The position numbers and the translations under genes are program-made. The notes under the pieces were generated by a model, which was not told the DNA's origin, searched no databases, and saw nothing but the letters and a program-made list of their open reading frames with translations. This document shows positions 63,110 to 64,000 of a stretch of DNA of 64,000 nt, piece after piece. The stretch's first letter is position 1. The number at the start of each line of letters is the position of its first letter. Source of the DNA: Xiphophorus maculatus (taxonomy: Eukaryota > Chordata > Actinopteri > Cyprinodontiformes > Poeciliidae); assembly GCF_002775205.1 (NCBI RefSeq), contig NC_036450.1, forward strand, positions 20,090,479 to 20,154,478. The letters run 5' to 3'.

Positions 63110-63982
63110 ACTCTTTTTTATACGTACGTCACTGTCCGTGGTGGTCAGTTTACACTTTACGCATAGATTTCTCATAATCTTGCTGCTGCGGTGGAATAGG
63201 AGGGTCCACGGTGCGGATCGGTGCGGTGTGGAGTGGAAGAGAAGGCGGTGAGTCAGTGGTACAGCAATCGAGGGCAGGGCGGTACAAGGGAAGAAAACGC
63301 AGCGTTGGAGCGCGCCGCGCATACGGAAGGGAGCCGCTAACTGACAGCCGGAGAGGAACGAGGCGCCCCGCTCGGCTCACTGGCGGAGAGGAGCAGGATA
63401 ATCTTTCCTCCTCACACCCGTCTCGTCAAAGGCTTCTCTGTGATCCAACTGGCGCAAATGGGCTACGGGAGGCTCTATCCACCAGCGGGTTTGGCATGAA
63501 AGCTTTTCCGACGCGTAAACAAGTAGGAGAAGGGGAAAAGAGGACACCGCTGCTTTACGACTTCATCCAAATTCACTTCAAATAAACGCACTCCAACTTG
63601 GTCAGCCTTCTTAACTCTCTTCTTACGAAGTGGACCGAGAAAATATATACATATATATTTTGGAGTAGAAACTGTGCTCCTACTCTTGGGATCATTTGTA
63701 GCTTTCTTCGTTTATTTCCATCGCAATCTTGATGCATGTAAAGCATGCTGGAAGCAAGTAAAAAAAAAAAAAAAGATTGCACCCTTCAAATAAAACACGT
63801 GTGTTGCCCTATTGAGATGGAATTATGAACGGACGCTGAGGAAACTCCGGGGAGGAATTTAAATCTCAATTTGGTGCGCAATTTGTGCGGCTGAAGAACT
63901 TGCAATCCTTATTAGTATTTTCGTTATTTTTTTTTCTTTTTCCCATGGAGTAGGCTTGAATACCAGGTATTGACTTTGACAG
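63110..63982 (+). promoter_or_regulatory. CpG-rich promoter and putative non-coding first exon of a host gene
   Basis: GC and CpG rise sharply from about 63130 to 63530 (GCGCGCCGCGCATACGG and similar). Downstream, 63560-63982 has only tiny upstream frames (ATG AAC GGA CGC TGA at 63825; ATG GAG TAG at 63944). It then meets candidate 5' splice sites CCAG/GTATTG (63966) and ACAG/GTACAT (63982). This fits a long 5' untranslated exon whose coding exons lie beyond the window. The gene cannot be named from this. Confidence 0.5.
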
Positions 63983-64000
63983 GTACATATTAATGTGAAA

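Noticed and set aside
63211-63585. 124-codon plus-strand frame in the CpG-rich block
   Set aside because: Arg/Gly-rich translation of GC-rich untranslated sequence; ATG context and length do not stand out and no domain is seen.

Overview
The window reads as intergenic DNA from a teleost fish. It is AT-rich, carries long simple repeats, and holds many teleost-type DNA-transposon fragments (Tc1/mariner, hAT, piggyBac, Harbinger-like and TTAA-type MITEs). No host protein-coding exon could be supported. The only host-gene signal is a CpG-rich block at the right edge (about 63110-63982), which looks like the promoter and non-coding first exon of a plus-strand gene lying mostly outside the window. 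No retrovirus, LTR element or Polinton was recognised.

The centre (10435-38877) is one large DNA transposon. It starts with CACTG at 10443, ends with CAGTG at 38869, has terminal inverted repeats of about 40 bp, and is flanked by a perfect 8-bp duplication, TGACTCTG. It carries two intact genes, both on the minus strand. One encodes an 884-residue single-exon DDE-type transposase with four N-terminal C2H2 zinc fingers and CACTA/EnSpm-like catalytic blocks. The other is a four-exon gene for a 519-residue SAMD3-like protein (SAM-like domain plus the conserved SAMD3-type body). A GC-rich promoter and a short 5' exon lie upstream of both. The splice sites suggest that one transcript could be spliced alternatively to give either protein, as in plant En/Spm. 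Arrays of subterminal repeats sit at both ends, and a related right end lies inside the element.

The element appears twice (about 11579-24310 and 24810-37549), separated by 499 Ns. Copy 1 runs into the gap at one point, copy 2 starts after the gap inside the same sequence, and only the outer copies have the two different ends. This is what two overlapping, unmerged contigs or haplotypes would look like. The real element is then probably about 15.2 kb, not 28.4 kb.

Other mobile DNA has inserted into the element: a decayed piggyBac copy and three hAT-type MITEs, two with exact 8-bp duplications. The left flank (1-10434) and right flank (38878-63100) hold MITEs, Tc1 relics, microsatellites and unannotated sequence, part of which has the look of conserved non-coding DNA.
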